Assembly (NCBI GenBank): GCA_002369495.1 | Contig: DFFD01000241.1 | Coordinates: 2,676-7,998, forward strand | Direction of reading: 5' to 3' | Source of the DNA: Lachnospiraceae bacterium UBA3785 | GTDB taxonomy: Bacteria > Bacillota > Clostridia > Lachnospirales > Lachnospiraceae | Length of the DNA stretch: 5,323 bases | Part shown: positions 4,680 to 5,323 of the stretch, one piece after another | Layout: each line of letters starts with the position of its first letter | Numbering within the stretch: the stretch's first letter is position 1 | The notes under the pieces: generated by a model | What the model saw: only the letters and a program-made list of their open reading frames with translations | The model's database searches: none | Told to the model about the DNA's origin: nothing | Program-made: the position numbers and the translations under genes

Positions 4680-5323
4680 ATGAGTAACGAGTATGTGTTT
4701 TCGGATCTGGATCAGTATCTTTTCGGTCATGCGACACACTATGACCTGTACCGGAAGCTGGGCGCCCATCCGACGGAAGTGGATGGGGTCGCCGGGACCT
4801 ATTTTGCGGTCTGGGCCCCGAACGCGCAGAGAGTCTCCGTGATCGGGGATTTCAACAACTGGGACACGGAGGCCAATATTCTCTCCAGCGAGGATGCGAT
4901 CGGTGTCTGGCAGGGATTCATTCCGGGAGCCGCGGCAGGCCAGATGTACAAATATTTCATCATCGGCTACTCCGGCGAGCACCTCTACAAGGCGGATCCC
5001 TACGGCAACCGGGCGGAGCTCCGCCCCGGGACCGCGTCGATCATCGCCGATCTCCGCAAGGTCGCCTGGTCGGACGGCCGCTGGATGAGAAAGCGCGAGA
5101 AGTTCAGCGTGGACAAGGACCCGATGGTCATCTACGAGTGTCACATCGGGAGCTGGATGAAGCATCCGCTGTCCGCCGGCCGCGGCGAGGAAGGTTTCTA
5201 CACCTACCGCGAGTTCGCCGAGAAGGCCGCGGATTACCTCCTCGACATGGGCTACACGCACATCGAGCTCATGGGCATCGCGGAGCACCCGTTCGACGGC
5301 AGCTGGGGCTACCAGGTGACCGG
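4680..5323 (+). CDS. glgB: 1,4-alpha-glucan (glycogen) branching enzyme, N-terminal part
   Basis: The frame is open from ATG at 4680 to the window end: 214 full codons of a protein usually about 620-730 aa long, so the 3' two thirds are missing from the window, not from the gene. GlgB cuts alpha-1,4-glucan chains and rejoins them by alpha-1,6 links, making glycogen branches in the cytoplasm. Residues 1-30 hold FSDLDQYLFG and DLYRKLGAHP. The CBM48 domain (about 35-120) shows TYFAVWAPNAQRVSVIGDFN at 40-59, then WD, and KADPYGNRAELRPGTAS at 104-120. The GH13 barrel begins near 148 with VIYECHIGSW (150-159) and reaches EHPFDGSWGYQVTG at 202-215. The catalytic Asp/Glu residues lie beyond the window. 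Only one N-terminal CBM48 domain is present, unlike the two-module N-terminus of E. coli GlgB. AGGAG is ten bases before ATG. Other glycogen genes may follow downstream, but this is not visible. Confidence 0.95.
   Translation, partial: MSNEYVFSDLDQYLFGHATHYDLYRKLGAHPTEVDGVAGTYFAVWAPNAQRVSVIGDFNNWDTEANILSSEDAIGVWQGFIPGAAAGQMYKYFIIGYSGEHLYKADPYGNRAELRPGTASIIADLRKVAWSDGRWMRKREKFSVDKDPMVIYECHIGSWMKHPLSAGRGEEGFYTYREFAEKAADYLLDMGYTHIELMGIAEHPFDGSWGYQVT

Noticed and set aside
4432..4683. Plus-strand open frame of 83 codons across the end of the TatD gene, the terminator and the glgB promoter
   Set aside because: It is out of frame with both genes and crosses a strong terminator and promoter; no domain or ribosome binding site supports it.
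3051..5288. Minus-strand open frame of 745 codons opposite the DUF218, TatD and glgB genes
   Set aside because: The plus strand holds three well-supported genes, a terminator and a promoter over the same span. The predicted protein is rich in R, H, D and V, as expected from the complement of G/C-ending codons.

Overview
The window reads as a piece of chromosome from a GC-rich Firmicute, most likely a clostridial gut-type bacterium (Lachnospiraceae is my best guess, by inference only). Signs of this are strong AGGAGG-type ribosome binding sites before nearly every gene, sharp AT-rich sigma-A-type promoters set in otherwise G/C-ending codons, a single-domain STAS protein, and a branching enzyme with the short single-CBM48 N-terminus. 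There is no rRNA, tRNA, CRISPR array, transposase or phage gene. The long open frames on the strand opposite the real genes are by-products of high GC.

Layout. (1) 1-28: edge of a GGGACGGTT-family inverted repeat abutting the stop codon of the first gene. (2) 26-1492, minus strand: a 5'-nucleotidase-type metallophosphatase of 488 aa without a signal peptide. (3) 1493-1688: divergent control region with a weak minus-strand promoter and a strong plus-strand promoter. (4) 1689-1946, plus: an 85-aa charged helical protein of unknown function. (5) 1947-2150: a dense non-coding block with three direct copies of GGGACGGTT at a 13-nt period, an inverted copy closing a long nested hairpin, a GC-rich palindrome overlapping a near-consensus promoter, and a small leader hairpin. 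(6) 2151-4499, plus: a tight three-gene cluster with gaps of 12 and 18 nt, coding for a STAS-domain protein, a polytopic membrane protein with a DUF218/YdcF domain, and a TatD-family metal-dependent hydrolase. (7) 4500-4679: a rho-independent terminator with a nested stem, then a near-consensus promoter. (8) 4680-5323, plus: the 5' part of glgB, the glycogen branching enzyme, running off the window.

Functionally this is mostly housekeeping: nucleotide salvage or dephosphorylation, a probable cell-envelope or signalling operon (STAS + DUF218 membrane protein) with a TatD nuclease as its last gene, and the start of a glycogen gene or operon. I found no clear new defence or mobile system. The least explained parts are the repeat/hairpin block at 1961-2081, the 85-aa protein, and the STAS-DUF218 pairing with no partner kinase or phosphatase in view.
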